Source: an uncultured Erysipelotrichaceae bacterium (GTDB lineage Bacteria > Bacillota_I > Bacilli_A > RF39 > UBA660). From it: DNA of 5,478 nt. Position 1 is the first letter of the stretch; every line of letters starts with the position of its first letter. The notes below the pieces were generated by a model. It had not been told where the DNA came from. It searched no databases and saw only the letters and a program-made list of their open reading frames with translations. A program made the translations under genes and the position numbers. This document shows positions 4,940 through 5,478 of the stretch, piece after piece. The stretch spans positions 1 through 5,478 of the forward strand of contig CACXFY010000113.1 of assembly GCA_902767005.1 (NCBI GenBank). The letters are read 5' to 3'.

Positions 4940-5375
4940 ATTTTTCGTATGAACAGTTATATCCACTGAAGTAGTCTTCGATCTTGTTCTTTTCCATTTT
5001 TAATTCGAACAAGTTCTTTTCTTCAGCAGTTTTCATACTAACGTCTGCAGTTAGAGTTAATGCTTTTTCAGTTACTTCTTGTTTGCAATTAGAGAATGCA
5101 GGTTGTAATTTTCCTAATCCATTTAGGAAAGTTTTACATAAATCTTGTTTTTCAATAGCACTTCTTTGAGCTTCAGTATATTTGCTTAGATCCATAGTTG
5201 CTACCATAGAACCAGCGTCTTCATACATTTTCTTACCATCGTTGTATGTGAAATTCATTTTGATATCAATTCCACTAGTTGTAGTACTACATACAACTTT
5301 AGATGTTTTGTTTCCACATCCTACTACTAAAGCACATACAAGAATAACAGCAACACTCATAAAAACTCTTTTCAT
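4938..5375 (-). CDS. Small secreted lipoprotein, function unknown (possibly DUF1307/YehR-like)
   Basis: This encodes 145 residues. A Lys-Arg head is followed by a hydrophobic stretch (residues 4-18) and a lipobox VVGC with the lipidated Cys at 20. This predicts export, diacylglyceryl attachment and signal peptidase II cleavage, leaving a 126-residue lipoprotein on the outer face of the membrane. The mature part has Cys29, Cys80, Cys97 and Cys141, enough for two disulfides. It has the pattern KVVCSTTTSG, then strand (KMNFTYNDGKKMY), then helices, then strand (ALTLTADVSM), then an acidic/lysine-rich end. This resembles small lipoproteins of the DUF1307 (YehR) type seen in Bacilli, but the match is loose. 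Base composition looks visibly richer in G and C than in the neighbouring genes, with many Ala and Met codons. The start is fixed by AGAGGTGA four bases before the ATG. It is transcribed alone and is divergent from the gene at 5443. Confidence 0.85.
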   Translation of the reverse strand: MKRVFMSVAVILVCALVVGCGNKTSKVVCSTTTSGIDIKMNFTYNDGKKMYEDAGSMVATMDLSKYTEAQRSAIEKQDLCKTFLNGLGKLQPAFSNCKQEVTEKALTLTADVSMKTAEEKNLFELKMEKNKIEDYFSGYNCSYEK

Positions 5376-5379
5376 CTTT

Positions 5380-5402
5380 TCACCTCTAGATTTATTGTAT
5401 CA
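5380..5402 (-). promoter_or_regulatory. Promoter and ribosome binding site of the lipoprotein gene
   Basis: On the minus strand TGATACAAT (5402-5394) is an extended -10 with one mismatch to TATAAT. AGAGGTGA (5387-5380) is the Shine-Dalgarno sequence, 4 bases before the ATG. Eighteen bases separate the -10 from the ATG. The -35 region at 17 bp overlaps the opposite promoter and has no TTGACA-like hexamer. Confidence 0.58.
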
Positions 5403-5420
5403 TATTTTTAATATTTATTA

Positions 5421-5439
5421 TATAATATTTTTAGGTGAT
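5421..5439 (+). promoter_or_regulatory. Promoter and ribosome binding site of the gene starting at 5443
   Basis: A consensus TATAAT (5421-5426) is followed after 6 bases by AGGTGAT (5433-5439), 3 bases before the ATG at 5443. The -10 to ATG distance of 16 bases again predicts a transcript beginning at the ribosome binding site. No TGn extension or clear -35 is seen. Confidence 0.58.
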
Positions 5440-5442
5440 AAT

Positions 5443-5478
5443 ATGAAAAATAAAAAAATAGCTTTAATACTTAACATA
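5443..5478 (+). CDS. Start of an unidentified gene, cut by the window end
   Basis: Twelve codons (MKNKKIALILNI) are open to the last base. The start is preceded by the AGGTGAT-N3-ATG arrangement used by apt and the DUF3137-like gene, with a TATAAT box further up, so it is very likely real. A Lys-rich head followed by hydrophobic residues could be the beginning of a signal peptide or membrane anchor, but it could also be a cytoplasmic beta strand. Too little is visible to name it. Confidence 0.7.
   Translation, partial: MKNKKIALILNI

Noticed and set aside
4984..5169. 61-residue open frame on the + strand
   Set aside because: It lies wholly antisense to the lipoprotein gene, has no good ribosome binding site and its translation shows no recognisable features, so it is a shadow of the real gene.
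1..5478. CRISPR array, tRNA/rRNA, insertion sequence or phage structural genes
   Set aside because: No regularly spaced repeats, tRNA-like cloverleaf segments, transposase motifs or terminal inverted repeats were found; the intergenic gaps are all under about 75 bases and are explained by promoters and terminators.

Overview
The window looks like a chromosomal segment of a very AT-rich, low-GC Gram-positive bacterium, most likely an uncultured gut-type member of the Bacilli (RF39/Mollicutes-like or Erysipelotrichia-like Bacillota). This placement is inferred from the strong A/T bias, AGA and AGT codon preference, GGTGAT-type Shine-Dalgarno sequences, a YolD/UvrX-type polymerase pair and a Gram-positive-style lipoprotein. 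The standard code with TGA as stop fits: both tryptophans seen in the predicted proteins are TGG, no gene needs TGA read through, and one gene ends in two consecutive TGA codons.

Layout, left to right. (1) 1-880, + strand: the 3' end of a Y-family (UmuC/UvrX-like) translesion DNA polymerase, overlapping by 11 bp a small YolD-like partner gene. (2) 912-1688, +: a protein with two membrane segments and a DUF3137-like soluble domain, with its own extended -10 promoter. (3) 1696-2379, -: a single-pass membrane-anchored protein of unknown function, converging on the previous gene at a shared bidirectional terminator. (4) 2452-2988, +: adenine phosphoribosyltransferase (apt), divergent from gene 3 through tightly overlapping promoters and followed by its own terminator. 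(5) 3054-4034 and 3997-4917, +: two tandem diverged paralogs, each with an apparent Cys-His-Asp transglutaminase-like triad and no secretion signal. (6) 4938-5375, -: a small lipoprotein, converging on the pair at a second bidirectional terminator. (7) 5443-end, +: the first 12 codons of another gene, divergent from the lipoprotein.

The genes are closely packed. No stretch over about 75 bases lacks a gene, and I see no RNA gene, CRISPR array, insertion sequence or phage structural gene. Apart from the translesion pair and the tandem transglutaminase-like pair, neighbours appear to be transcribed independently. Two features stand out. One is the undescribed-looking pair of cytoplasmic transglutaminase-like proteins. 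The other is an expression layout in which a TATAAT-like -10 box sits 15-25 bases before the ATG, predicting very short leaders that in several cases begin almost at the ribosome binding site.
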